Notes under the pieces: generated by a model
Databases searched by the model: none
Told to the model about the DNA's origin: nothing
The model's input: only the letters and a program-made list of their open reading frames with translations
Shown: positions 35,581-44,295 of the stretch, piece by piece
Numbering within the stretch: position 1 is the first letter of the stretch
Layout: every line of letters begins with the position of its first letter
Position numbers and translations under genes: made by a program
From: JACVRW01 sp963728495
GTDB taxonomy: Bacteria; Actinomycetota; Thermoleophilia; Solirubrobacterales; Thermoleophilaceae
Direction: 5' to 3'
Assembly (NCBI GenBank): GCA_963728495.1
Contig: CAVSKI010000005.1
Span: 310,001 to 374,000 of the forward strand
Length of the DNA: 64,000 nt

Positions 35581-36719
35581 AGCTGCGTGCTCACCGGCTC
35601 GCTGACGTTGCCGTCCTCGTCGGCGGCGCTCACCCTGACCTCGTAGTCCTTCTCCTCCAGCGGCAGTGGATGCTCGATCTCGCCGCTCATGGAATCGAGT
35701 CGATGCGTGTAGGTGGCGGGCGGCAGAGCATCCTGTGCGGAGTCGAGCGAGACGATCAGCTGCACCGGTGCGGGCAGCCCGCGCTGAAGGGAGAAGCTGT
35801 AGCTGATCAGCGCCCGATCGCCGGCCCTGCGGGCGCTGATGGCCGGGGTGGGCGGCGCCGGCGGCAGCAGCTCGGGAGCCAGCTCGTTGGGATCGAACTC
35901 GTCGCATTCCTCGTGGAAGGTCGCCGGCTCGGACCACTTGTCCTGATGAGCGGGCCCGCGCGGGCTGTTCGACTCGAGCACGCTGCGCGCCTTGCTCGAG
36001 CCCCAGCGCCCGGGCCAGGCGACCCAGCCCGGCCCCTCCGCACCGATCTGCTCGAGGGTGGGCCGGCTGACCTCGGGGCCCCTGCCGTCAGCGTGATCGG
36101 GTACCACCGGCGCGTCGTGGCGGCCCGCAGACGCGTACGAGGCCTGCGAGCCGCGCGCCACGTAGACCACCGGACGCCCCTCTCGCTGCTCGACCAGCTC
36201 CCAGCGGCAGCGCTGCCCGTGAGTGTGCTGAGCGAAGGCCATCGAGGTCGGCAGGTCGGCCGAGTCCAGGCGCAGCTGGACCATCTCCCAGTCGCCCTCG
36301 TGCAGGCCGAAGCCCAGAAATGCCTTGTTGTTGTAGAGGTAGAAGAACCAGTACTGCAGCCATTTGCCGCCGTCGTCGGCCTCGACGGCGCGCCCGTACA
36401 CGCGATCCTTGTACTCGCCCTTGTGCATCTCGCGCGCCTGTAGCACGTAATCGCGGCCCACGGCGTCGAGATGATCGGAGCGACGAGCCTTCGTCCCGTT
36501 CCCGTACTTCGGAAAGCCGAGCAGATCCAGCTCGAGCCGGTCGCCGGTCCCGCCCGGGGCCGCGGAGGCCAGCACCGTACCGTCGGCTCGTTTGAGCAGG
36601 TTGGCCGGCTCACCCGAGGCCGCAACGCGATCGGTGAGGATGGCCGGAGAGTCGGCCATGAAGCTGCCCTGCGAGTCGTAGCGCAGCACCGGCAGGTGGC
36701 GCTGCAGGAGATCGAGCAC
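35577..36719 (-). CDS. Vps62-like protein with C-terminal beta-sandwich
   Basis: 380 residues from GTG 36719. The first 260 residues match the Vps62/DUF946 pattern: VLRYDSQGSFMADSPAI, WLQYWFFYLYNNK, GFGLHEGDWEMVQLRL and AQHTHGQRCRWE. The last 100 are a fibronectin-like beta-sandwich (RALISYSFSLQRG, YEVRVSAADEDGNVSEPV). Function unknown in bacteria. It starts three codons after the trypsin stop in the same frame (TGA, three codons, GTG), so the two may once have been, or by readthrough could be, one protein. A decayed paralogue lies at 28711-29291. Confidence 0.75.
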   Translation of the reverse strand: MLDLLQRHLPVLRYDSQGSFMADSPAILTDRVAASGEPANLLKRADGTVLASAAPGGTGDRLELDLLGFPKYGNGTKARRSDHLDAVGRDYVLQAREMHKGEYKDRVYGRAVEADDGGKWLQYWFFYLYNNKAFLGFGLHEGDWEMVQLRLDSADLPTSMAFAQHTHGQRCRWELVEQREGRPVVYVARGSQASYASAGRHDAPVVPDHADGRGPEVSRPTLEQIGAEGPGWVAWPGRWGSSKARSVLESNSPRGPAHQDKWSEPATFHEECDEFDPNELAPELLPPAPPTPAISARRAGDRALISYSFSLQRGLPAPVQLIVSLDSAQDALPPATYTHRLDSMSGEIEHPLPLEEKDYEVRVSAADEDGNVSEPVSTQL

Positions 36720-36728
36720 AGCCCGCCG

Positions 36729-37511
36729 TCAGGTCGGCATGTCGGCCAGGACGGCCGAGATCCGGATCCCCTCGTTGCGGAAGTGGGTGGACTGGTCGCT
36801 CGGCTGCGGGAGCCAGCCGCCGCTGTGGTGGAGCGCCACACACTCCCAGTCGTTGTCGAACACCGGAGAGCCCGACGACCCCGGCAGGGTGTCGGTGAGG
36901 TACTGGACGACCGAATCGTCGACGTACTCGATCTCGTTGTCCACGATGGCGATCTGCTTCGGCTGCCCGCCGGGATGCTGGATGATCGCCACGTCCTGCT
37001 TGGCCTTCACCGTCAGGTCGTCGCGCAGGTTTATGAAGCCCCACTTGGCGCCGGGGCTGCCCTTCACCTGCACCACCGCGTAGTCCAGGTCCTCGTTGGT
37101 GTGGAAGAAGGCGTCCGGGTCGGCGGTGTAGTCATCGGTGTCCAACGGCTGGCCGGCCAGATCAGTCTGAAAGTTGAACTGGACCGTCGCGCCCTCGGCC
37201 TCCTGCGCGTTGCCGAACACGTGATTGTTGGTCAGCAGGCGGTCGGGCCCGATCATGAATCCGGTGGCCACACCCCGTCCGGGAAGCGTGAGGCGCGCCA
37301 CGGCGCGCGAGCGCTGGACGCCAGTCTCCAGGAACGCCACAGGGCGGAGGTTGTTCTCCCCGATCAACTTCTCCTGCGTATCGATCGCCTCGCCAAAGGA
37401 TCCTGAGTCGGTCGAGCCGAGGGCCTCTCCGGTCACATCGGTCGTCCCGTCGTGGCCCTTCCACTCCACCTCCGGGCCCTCGATCGGCCTCAAAGTTTCC
37501 GTACTCGGCAT
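36729..37511 (-). CDS. Trypsin-like serine protease (trypsin_2)
   Basis: 260 residues from ATG 37511, behind GAAGGGGAAGG. Triad: His97 in RLLTNNHVFG, Asp143 in EDLDYAVVQV, Ser214 in PGSSGSPVFD. About 50 acidic residues precede the protease fold; no signal peptide. The protease domain is close to that of the next gene upstream (shared TNNHV, VEFNFQ/VQFNFQ, IQHPNGEPKQ/IQHPGGQPKQ), so they arose by duplication. Likely an intracellular protease in a cascade with the larger protein (inference). Confidence 0.88.
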   Translation of the reverse strand: MPSTETLRPIEGPEVEWKGHDGTTDVTGEALGSTDSGSFGEAIDTQEKLIGENNLRPVAFLETGVQRSRAVARLTLPGRGVATGFMIGPDRLLTNNHVFGNAQEAEGATVQFNFQTDLAGQPLDTDDYTADPDAFFHTNEDLDYAVVQVKGSPGAKWGFINLRDDLTVKAKQDVAIIQHPGGQPKQIAIVDNEIEYVDDSVVQYLTDTLPGSSGSPVFDNDWECVALHHSGGWLPQPSDQSTHFRNEGIRISAVLADMPT

Positions 37512-37542
37512 GCCTTCCCCTTCGTTTCTTTTGCGGGCGAGC

Positions 37543-39606
37543 CTACGCCCAGGCGGCCGCGAAATCCAGGCGCTCGGCCCATTCCGGATGGTCGATGAGA
37601 GGGTTGCGATTGCCCTGCAGCTCGGCACTCGCCGTGTTGCGGTGACGCTCGTACAAGCTCACGGGATCCTCCTCGTGCCAAGCGAGGAGCAGCTCGAGCC
37701 GCTCCGCGGTCAGCTCCCGCTCCGCGTCGCCCACCAGCCCGGGGTAGCGCAACAGGAAGTAGAGCGTCGCGCGCGACGCCGGTCCCTTGCCGGCGGCCGG
37801 CTCGAAGCCCTCGGCCTCGCGGCGCCCGCACTCCTCACGCTGAGCCTCTTCGTCTTCGGCGAAATCAAAGTAGGGGAAGTTGCCGCGAAAGCTGTTGCAG
37901 CCCGATTCACAGGCGAAGAGGTGATGTAGATCGCCGCGCATCGGCTCCTTGGCCGCAAACCACGACTGGGGCACCACGTGCTCACAGTTGAACGGCAGCG
38001 CCGCCTCCAGCGTCGCGAGCTCGGCCTCGAGCTCGCCCGGACCGACCGCGCTCTCACGGCGGACGAACTCCTCCAGGCGCCGGGTGCGGGCCGCCTCCAC
38101 GGCGGCGTCGGCCCTGATCAGCTCCTCCGCGGTGAACGTCTTCCCGGAGTAGAGGCTGCGCAGCACGCCGTCAGGATGGAGGTCGACCCAGGGATAGACG
38201 AGCCGCGACGGCTTGTACGCGGGACGCGGCTGATGGGTGCGCTCGAGCAGCCCTGAAAGCGATCCGTAGAGCGACGCGCCATCGGCGTCGGCGTCAATCT
38301 GTGCGTAGTAGCTCTCCCTCGCGGCGCTGTCCGCCTCGTCGTCGTAGTAGGGCCGCGCTTCGGCCGCGGCCAGGCCGACCAATGCGGCCCGCAGATCGGG
38401 ATCCTCCTCGGCCGCAGAGCCCTCGCTGCCGAGCGTCACGCTCACCCGCAGGGGCAGTGTCCACACCGTGGTCTCACCCCGGGTGCCGGACGCTCCCAGC
38501 GTAATGCCCGCCGCTGTGCTCGCCCCCAACTGGCCGGCTCTCTCAACCGCGGTCGGAGGACCGACCTCGCTGAGCTGGGCGCGCAGCTTCTCCGCGGTCC
38601 CGGTCATCGGCATCTCGCGCAGCGCACGCACCACGCGGCTGATCCTCACCCCCTCGTTGGCCTTCCAGTCGAGCCGCTGCTCGCCCATGGCGCTGGTCCA
38701 GAGCGAGCCGTCGATGGCGAGGTACCGGCCGTTCGCATCCTTGCGGGGCACCCCCGAGTGATGGAGGGCCACGACCTCCCACTGGTCGTTGAACACCGGC
38801 GAGCCCGAAGAGCCGGGAGCGGTGTCGGTCTCGTAGTGCAGGAAGTTCGGAAGCCGGTCGACCACCCGGTTCTCACGCAGCGCAAGCTGCTTGGGCTCTC
38901 CGTTCGGGTGTTGGATCACGTTGACGAACTCGCCGAGCACGACCTTGCCCTGCTCCTCGATCAGGCGCAGCCAGCCGAAGTCGGACAGCTGCATGCCGGC
39001 CTGGTCCTGCTCGGCCACGGCGACGAACGTGAAGTCGAGTTCCTTGCTGGTGGCGAAGAACGTGTCGGGCTCGAGTGAGAAGGCCACGGGTTGCAGCGAG
39101 CGACCGTCCAGACCGGCCTGGAAGTTGAACTCGACGAGGCCCCGGGCAGCCTCGTCGCGATCGCGCAGCACGTGGTTGTTGGTCAGCAGCAGGCGTGGGG
39201 AGGCCATGAAACCGCTGCCGTAGTGAGCCTCCGGGGAGCTGACGCTGATGCGGCCCACCGAGCGGCTCGCCAGGTGGCCGCGCTGAAGGAAGCCAACGTC
39301 AACCAGGTCGTTGCGTCCCATCAGCCGCTCGAGCCCGAGCACGTCGGCGCCGAAGCTCTCCGGCGGGAGTGTCTCGTCGAGGCTGCGCCCGGTGCTCGCC
39401 ACCGCCGGCTTATTCTCGATCGCCTTCGCGAGACCCATGTCGACGCCCAGGCGATCAAAGCGCTGCTCCAGTCGGTCCGGGTCGTCGGCGTAGAGCACGC
39501 CGCGCTTCTTGAGCACGTCCATCGTCTGTTCGCGCTCCGTCGTACGCCTCTCGTAGCGGCGCGCGCTGGCCGCCAGGGTGTCAAGGAACGTGTCGGTGAC
39601 GATCAC
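37543..39606 (-). CDS. Trypsin-like protease fused to an endonuclease I (EndoI/BsnA-type) nuclease
   Basis: 687 residues from GTG 39606, overlapping the phosphoesterase stop (GTGA). Residues 1-115 are a helical leader. Residues 120-335 are a trypsin_2 domain: His145 in LTNNHV, Asp191 in LDFTFVAV, Ser269 in GSSGSPVF. Residues about 460-687 are endonuclease I: NCEHVVPQSWF (540-550), DLHHLF (559-564), NSFRGNFPYF (571-580) and the terminal QGNRNPLIDHPEW. Catalytic His and metal-binding Asn are retained. EndoI enzymes are normally secreted, yet no signal is present. The protease may release or restrain the nuclease (inference). Confidence 0.88.
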   Translation of the reverse strand: MIVTDTFLDTLAASARRYERRTTEREQTMDVLKKRGVLYADDPDRLEQRFDRLGVDMGLAKAIENKPAVASTGRSLDETLPPESFGADVLGLERLMGRNDLVDVGFLQRGHLASRSVGRISVSSPEAHYGSGFMASPRLLLTNNHVLRDRDEAARGLVEFNFQAGLDGRSLQPVAFSLEPDTFFATSKELDFTFVAVAEQDQAGMQLSDFGWLRLIEEQGKVVLGEFVNVIQHPNGEPKQLALRENRVVDRLPNFLHYETDTAPGSSGSPVFNDQWEVVALHHSGVPRKDANGRYLAIDGSLWTSAMGEQRLDWKANEGVRISRVVRALREMPMTGTAEKLRAQLSEVGPPTAVERAGQLGASTAAGITLGASGTRGETTVWTLPLRVSVTLGSEGSAAEEDPDLRAALVGLAAAEARPYYDDEADSAARESYYAQIDADADGASLYGSLSGLLERTHQPRPAYKPSRLVYPWVDLHPDGVLRSLYSGKTFTAEELIRADAAVEAARTRRLEEFVRRESAVGPGELEAELATLEAALPFNCEHVVPQSWFAAKEPMRGDLHHLFACESGCNSFRGNFPYFDFAEDEEAQREECGRREAEGFEPAAGKGPASRATLYFLLRYPGLVGDAERELTAERLELLLAWHEEDPVSLYERHRNTASAELQGNRNPLIDHPEWAERLDFAAAWA

Positions 39607-40898
39607 GAGAGCAGGGCGCTTCGCAGCACGGACCCGTCCGGCGCGCGGACGATCTCGTTCAGCGACGCCCCGTCGAGCTCGAGCGTGAGATAGCCGTTCG
39701 GGCCGTAGCGGTCCTCGTGCTCGGGCACATACGGGTTGGGCCCGTCGAGGAGCAAGCCCGACGGCACCAGGTTCTTGGCCGGCACGCGCCGCCAGCGCTC
39801 GTCGCCCTGATCCGGCTGGTAGCTGGTCACGTCGTCGCGGAAGTAGGGCATGCCGCCGTGTCCGATGCAGCGGCCGAGCAGGCCCCAGGCCGGGTGGCGG
39901 TCGTAGATCACGCAGCGATGCTCATGGCCCCAGTACCAGGCGAAGATCCGGCCGCCCTCCAGCACGGGCGCCAGCTTCTCCACGAGCTTGGGCCCTTGTT
40001 TGCTGAGCAGGGAGAAGGGCTGGTGATGGCAGAAGAGCAGCACTCGCCGCTCGCCCGCACCCGCGATCAGCCCCTCGAGCCACCCCGATTGGCCCTGGGC
40101 GAGGTCATGATCCTCGTAGGCGCTGTCGAGTCCGACCAGCAGCCAGTCGTCAGTCTCGACCGCAAACGGAGTGGCCTGCTGGCCGAAGGCGGGCAGCGTC
40201 TCCTTGAACAGGCCCTCCCCGCCCGAGTACATCTCGTGGTTGGAGTTGCAGGCCCGGCTCACCGCGCCCGGCACCGTGGGCCAGAGCTCGAGGAAATTCT
40301 CACGCACCTCGGTCGGCGTGCCCGAGTAGTAGACGTCACCGAGATGGAGCAGCAGGTCGTAGCCGCCGTCGCTCTCGATGCTCGACGCGCATTCCGGTGC
40401 GCCGTACAGGCCCGTTCCCCAGTCGGCCAGAAGGGCCACGCGCAGCTTCCTGCCGTCACCGATTCGCTCCGGCCGCTCAGCCGGCGCGCGCCACTTCTCG
40501 GGCACGATCCGGCGCCACCAGTCGAGCACGCTCCCCACCCAGCCCGAGATATCCCCCTCGTCGAACATGACCTCGAGCGACCCCGCGTCGCGTCTCGGGA
40601 TGTCCGGAGGGCTCTCGACCAGGTGGCTCTGCATCAGCGACGCCAGCTGATGCTGGGCGGTCACGAGCACGCCGTCGTCGGCCCCCTCGGCCTCGAGCGC
40701 GGCGAGCGCCTCGGTCAGGCGGGCGCGGTCGCTCCCGTCCACGGGCCCGAGCTCCAGGCTTGGGTCGTCGAGCCCAGCCAGGCAGGCCTCCAGGCTGCGG
40801 TGAGTCACCACCTCCACGGTGAGGGCATGATCTTCGTGGGGCAGGCGCGCGTCAACCGGTGGCGGGAGTTCGAGGCAGTTGACAACCCCGTCGGGCAT
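39603..40898 (-). CDS. Metallophosphoesterase with extra N-terminal helical domain
   Basis: 431 residues from ATG 40898, although this start leaves only eight bases to the divergent protease start; a GTG about 28 codons in is an alternative. Residues about 30-100 form a small helical domain (THRSLEACLAGLDD, LVTAQHQLASLMQSHL). The phosphoesterase fold follows: LLADWGTG, HLGDVYYSG, CNSNHEMY, LFCHHQPFS and YWGHEHRC, a purple-acid-phosphatase-like order. First gene of the five-gene operon, coupled to the protease-nuclease by GTGA. Confidence 0.85.
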   Translation of the reverse strand: MPDGVVNCLELPPPVDARLPHEDHALTVEVVTHRSLEACLAGLDDPSLELGPVDGSDRARLTEALAALEAEGADDGVLVTAQHQLASLMQSHLVESPPDIPRRDAGSLEVMFDEGDISGWVGSVLDWWRRIVPEKWRAPAERPERIGDGRKLRVALLADWGTGLYGAPECASSIESDGGYDLLLHLGDVYYSGTPTEVRENFLELWPTVPGAVSRACNSNHEMYSGGEGLFKETLPAFGQQATPFAVETDDWLLVGLDSAYEDHDLAQGQSGWLEGLIAGAGERRVLLFCHHQPFSLLSKQGPKLVEKLAPVLEGGRIFAWYWGHEHRCVIYDRHPAWGLLGRCIGHGGMPYFRDDVTSYQPDQGDERWRRVPAKNLVPSGLLLDGPNPYVPEHEDRYGPNGYLTLELDGASLNEIVRAPDGSVLRSALLS

Positions 40899-40906
40899 CT
40901 GTTCCG

Positions 40907-41914
40907 ATGGCCGTCATGGCCCGCCCACTCGAAGAGTTCTCCGCCGATGACCTGCTGTTCGAGCTGCGCGCCCGCGAGGAGAGCGAGCGTGCCGGCGAGG
41001 AGTCTCTTCCCGACGTCACCGAAAGCGATGAGGACGGGCCCGAGCTCAACCCCGAGCTCGAGAGCTTCGACACCCAGGAGCTCTCGCAGGCGCTGCGGGA
41101 CACGCAGGAGGTCATCTACGGCGTCGACGACCGCGTCGACATCTTCGCGGTCACCGACGCCGCCCTGCTCGAGGACGCCGACTGCCTGGTGGCGCTCTTC
41201 GGTGCCGCCGACGTGACCGACAACGGCGACGGCACCTCCACTCTGGCCACCTCAAACTTCGGCACGAGCAGGAACCTCTGCGTCGGCGAGCCCTTCCGCG
41301 ACCAGCCCATCGGGGCGTTCTGCAGCGGCTTCCTCGTAGCGCCGGACCTCGTTGTAACGGCCGGCCACTGCGTCGACCCACCGAACACCCCCGCGGTCGA
41401 GAACATCCGCTTCGTGTTCGGCTTCCGGATGGTGGACGCCGCCACCGGTCCGCCGCCCATAGCCAACGGGGAGATCTTCAGCGGCGCTCAGGTGGTCGGC
41501 CGCGAGCTCGACCAGAGCGGCATCGACTGGGCGCTCGTACGTCTCGACCGGGCCGTGACCAACCACCGCCCCGCACCGATCCGTCGCCGGCGCAGAATCG
41601 GCTCCACGGCCGGAGTGCACGTGATCGGCCACCCGGTCGGCCTGCCGGCCAAGCTCGCCGCCGGCGCGTCCGTGCGCGACAACACGCCGGGGCCATTCTT
41701 CGTAGCCAACCTCGACACCTACGGCGGTAACTCGGGCTCGCCGGTGTTCAACTCCAGAACGCACGTGATCGAGGGCATCCTGGTCCGGGGCGAGCGCGAC
41801 TTCGTCCGCAGCGGCAACTGCAACGTGTCCTTCGTCTGCCCGACCACCGGCTGCCGCGGGGAGGACGTGACCCGGATCACCAAGCTCGCGGGGCTGATCC
41901 CCCCGCCGGCTTAG
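40907..41914 (+). CDS. Trypsin-like (glutamyl-endopeptidase-type) serine protease
   Basis: 335 residues; ATG 40907 or ATG 40916. An acidic region of about 110 residues precedes the protease fold. Triad: His in VVTAGHC, Asp in GIDWALVRLD, Ser in GGNSGSPVF. The AFCSGFLVAPDLVVTAGHC block is that of V8/glutamyl-endopeptidase relatives. There is no signal peptide, but several Cys residues near the C-terminus (CNVSFVCPTTGC) hint at an oxidising location or metal. Divergent from the phosphoesterase operon; its end overlaps the facing exporter by four bases. Confidence 0.87.
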   Translation: MAVMARPLEEFSADDLLFELRAREESERAGEESLPDVTESDEDGPELNPELESFDTQELSQALRDTQEVIYGVDDRVDIFAVTDAALLEDADCLVALFGAADVTDNGDGTSTLATSNFGTSRNLCVGEPFRDQPIGAFCSGFLVAPDLVVTAGHCVDPPNTPAVENIRFVFGFRMVDAATGPPPIANGEIFSGAQVVGRELDQSGIDWALVRLDRAVTNHRPAPIRRRRRIGSTAGVHVIGHPVGLPAKLAAGASVRDNTPGPFFVANLDTYGGNSGSPVFNSRTHVIEGILVRGERDFVRSGNCNVSFVCPTTGCRGEDVTRITKLAGLIPPPA

Positions 41915-43425
41915 GCAGCTTCGCGGTAGACCGTCCCCACTTCAACCGGCTCGACCTCGGGCTCGACTGCCTCGATGGCGCGACTCTCGGGCTGCAGGAC
42001 GGTCACCGCCACGACGATCGCGGCCACCACCAAGCCGGCCCCGATCAGGAAGGCCAGCTGGTAGCCCTCCGTCAAGGCCACGGCGGTCGAATCGCCCTGC
42101 TCGATCAGGGTGTCGCTGCGGGTGGCCGACAGCGTGGCCAGCACGGCCAACCCGAGCGCACCCCCGACCTGCAGCGTCGTGTTCACCAGGCCCGAGGCCA
42201 GACCGGCGTCGCTCGGCGTCGCGCCCGACATCGCCAGCGTCATCAGCGCCGGGAAGGACAGGCCCGCGCCGGTGCCGAGCAGGAGCATCGTCGGCAGCAC
42301 GTTTGTCACGTAGTCGCCGTCCACCGGCACCTGCGTGAACAGGCCTAGTCCCGCGGCTATCAGCACGAGCCCGGGAAGCAGGGTTGCCTTGGCTCCGAAG
42401 CGCATGATCAGCCGCTCGGAATAGCGCAGCGACAGGGCTCCGATCATCACCGTCACGGGCAGGAAGGCCAGGCCGGTCTCGAGAGCGTCATAGCCGAGCA
42501 CCCGCTGGAGGTAGAGCGCGCCCAGGAAGAACATCCCGAACATCCCGGCCACGAACAGCGCTTGGATCGCGTTGGCGCCCGAGACGTTCCGCGAGCGGAA
42601 GATCCGCAACGGGATCAGCGGGTTGCGCGCGGTGGCCTCCCGCGCGACGAACGCCACCAGCAGAGCGAGCGCCCCCGCCCCGAGGACGAGCGTGCGGCCA
42701 TCGCCCCAGCCGTAGTCGGCCGCGGGCTTGACGATCGTGTACACGAGCAGCATCAGCGCGCCGGTGATCAACACGGCGCCGAGCACGTCGGCTCCGCGCC
42801 CGAAGCCCAGGCCCTTGTCCTTGTCGAGCAGCCGCAGCGCAAGCACCGCCGTGGCAATGCCGATCGGGATGTTCACGAAGAAGATCCAGTGCCAGTTGAT
42901 GCCCTGGGTCAGGACGCCGCCGGCCAGAAGGCCCACCGAGCCGCCGGCCGAGGCGACGAAGCTGTAGACGCCGATCGCCTTGGCCTGCTCCCGCGGCTCG
43001 GGGAACATCGTCACGATCATCCCCAGGATCACGGCCGAGGTCATCGCGCCGCCCACGCCCTGCACGAAGCGCGCGGCCACCAGCAGCTCCTGGCTCTGCG
43101 CGATCCCGCACAACAGCGAAGCCACAGTGAAGACCCCCAGGCCGGCCAAGAACACCCCGCGCCGGGAGATGAGATCCCCGAGCCGACCGGCCAGCAGCAG
43201 CAGACCGCCGAACGCGATCAGATAGGCGTTGACCACCCAGGCCAGGCTCGCCTGCGAGAAGCCGAGATCATCCTGAATCGACGGCAACGCCACGTTGACC
43301 ACGGTGGCGTCGAGGACGATCATCAGCATCCCCACGCAGAGCACCACCAGGGCGATCCAGCGCGAGCGCTCGTCGCCCGCGCTCGTTTGGGGGTCAGGTC
43401 CGTGCAGTACGGCGGTTTCGGTCAT
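41911..43425 (-). CDS. DHA2-family (EmrB/QacA) drug:H+ antiporter
   Basis: 504 residues, 14 predicted membrane segments. Motifs: MLMIVLDATVVNVALPSIQ in TM1, WVVNAYLIAFGG, GRLGDLISRRG and GGVLTQGINWHWIFFVNIP. Homologous to the exporter at 3711 but only moderately similar. The C-terminal tail is acidic. ATG 43425. The response regulator lies upstream in the same direction, with a perfect 8-bp hairpin between, so co-regulation is possible but not shown. Confidence 0.93.
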   Translation of the reverse strand: MTETAVLHGPDPQTSAGDERSRWIALVVLCVGMLMIVLDATVVNVALPSIQDDLGFSQASLAWVVNAYLIAFGGLLLLAGRLGDLISRRGVFLAGLGVFTVASLLCGIAQSQELLVAARFVQGVGGAMTSAVILGMIVTMFPEPREQAKAIGVYSFVASAGGSVGLLAGGVLTQGINWHWIFFVNIPIGIATAVLALRLLDKDKGLGFGRGADVLGAVLITGALMLLVYTIVKPAADYGWGDGRTLVLGAGALALLVAFVAREATARNPLIPLRIFRSRNVSGANAIQALFVAGMFGMFFLGALYLQRVLGYDALETGLAFLPVTVMIGALSLRYSERLIMRFGAKATLLPGLVLIAAGLGLFTQVPVDGDYVTNVLPTMLLLGTGAGLSFPALMTLAMSGATPSDAGLASGLVNTTLQVGGALGLAVLATLSATRSDTLIEQGDSTAVALTEGYQLAFLIGAGLVVAAIVVAVTVLQPESRAIEAVEPEVEPVEVGTVYREAA

Positions 43426-43480
43426 CGCCTGAGGCTGCCAACCGCCTGGCGCTCTCCCCGTTCGGCCTTCCTGCGTCTGA

Positions 43481-43500
43481 TGGTGCGGCTAACCGCACCA
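43481..43500. terminator. Perfect 20-bp hairpin between response regulator and exporter
   Basis: TGGTGCGG (43481-43488), loop CTAA, CCGCACCA (43493-43500). It lies after the regulator stop and 56 bases before the exporter ATG. Fits an intrinsic terminator lacking a U-run, or an operator for the exporter. Confidence 0.5.
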
Positions 43501-43517
43501 GCAGACCAATGACCGGC

Positions 43518-44252
43518 TCAGCCCTCCGCCCGCGCGGCCTTCAGACGCAGCAGCCCGCCATTGGCGCGAGCGGCCGTGGCCTGACCGGCACGTGGCCGCG
43601 TCCGATCGGCGCGCAGGAAGGTGAGCACGGCCAGCACCCGCCGATGATGGGTTGAACCCGGCTCCAGATCGAGCTTGGCGAAGATCCCGGTGACGTGCTT
43701 CTCGACCGCGCGCTCGGTCACCACGAGCCGCTCGGCGATCGCTCCGTTGGAGCGTCCCTCGGCCATCAGGGCCACCACCTCCTGCTCTCGCGGGGTCAGC
43801 CGCTCGAGCGGCTCGCCGGGCCGCGGACCGCGATTCACGAGCCGGGCCACCACCTCCGGGTCGAGCGCTGAGCCGCCGTTGCCCACCCGACGGACCGCAT
43901 CGACGAAGCGCTCGAGGTCCGCCACCCGGTCCTTGAGCAGATAGCCCACCCGTTCGGCGCTGTCGGACAGCAGCTCGAGGGGGTAGCCCGCCTCCAGGTA
44001 CTGAGAGAGCACGAGCACCCCCGTCCGGGGCATGCGCCGCCGGATCTCCACCGCCGCACGGAGACCATCGTCGGTGTTCGTCGGCGGCATCCGAATGTCC
44101 ACCACGGCCACGTCCGGCTTGTGGGTGAGGACCTTGCGCATCAGGTCCTCGGCGTCACCGGCCTGGGCCACCACGTCGAAACCGGATTCGTTGAGCAGGC
44201 GCACGATTCCCTCGCGCAGGAGAACCGAGTCATCGGCCACTACCACGCGCAT
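43518..44252 (-). CDS. NarL/FixJ-type response regulator (orphan)
   Basis: 244 residues from ATG 44252, behind GGGAAG. The receiver domain has VVADDSVLLREG and phospho-acceptor Asp52 in VVDIRMPP. The output is a LuxR-type HTH (LTPREQEVVALMAEGRSNGA, RAVEKHV). A basic tail of some 30 residues follows. No histidine kinase is encoded nearby. The promoter region is shared with the divergent MocR gene (109 bases) and holds the MocR-like repeats. Confidence 0.93.
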   Translation of the reverse strand: MRVVVADDSVLLREGIVRLLNESGFDVVAQAGDAEDLMRKVLTHKPDVAVVDIRMPPTNTDDGLRAAVEIRRRMPRTGVLVLSQYLEAGYPLELLSDSAERVGYLLKDRVADLERFVDAVRRVGNGGSALDPEVVARLVNRGPRPGEPLERLTPREQEVVALMAEGRSNGAIAERLVVTERAVEKHVTGIFAKLDLEPGSTHHRRVLAVLTFLRADRTRPRAGQATAARANGGLLRLKAARAEG

Positions 44253-44295
44253 TGGATCTTCCCGGGAGGGCGGCACCCCACCAAGTTACGCGGTG

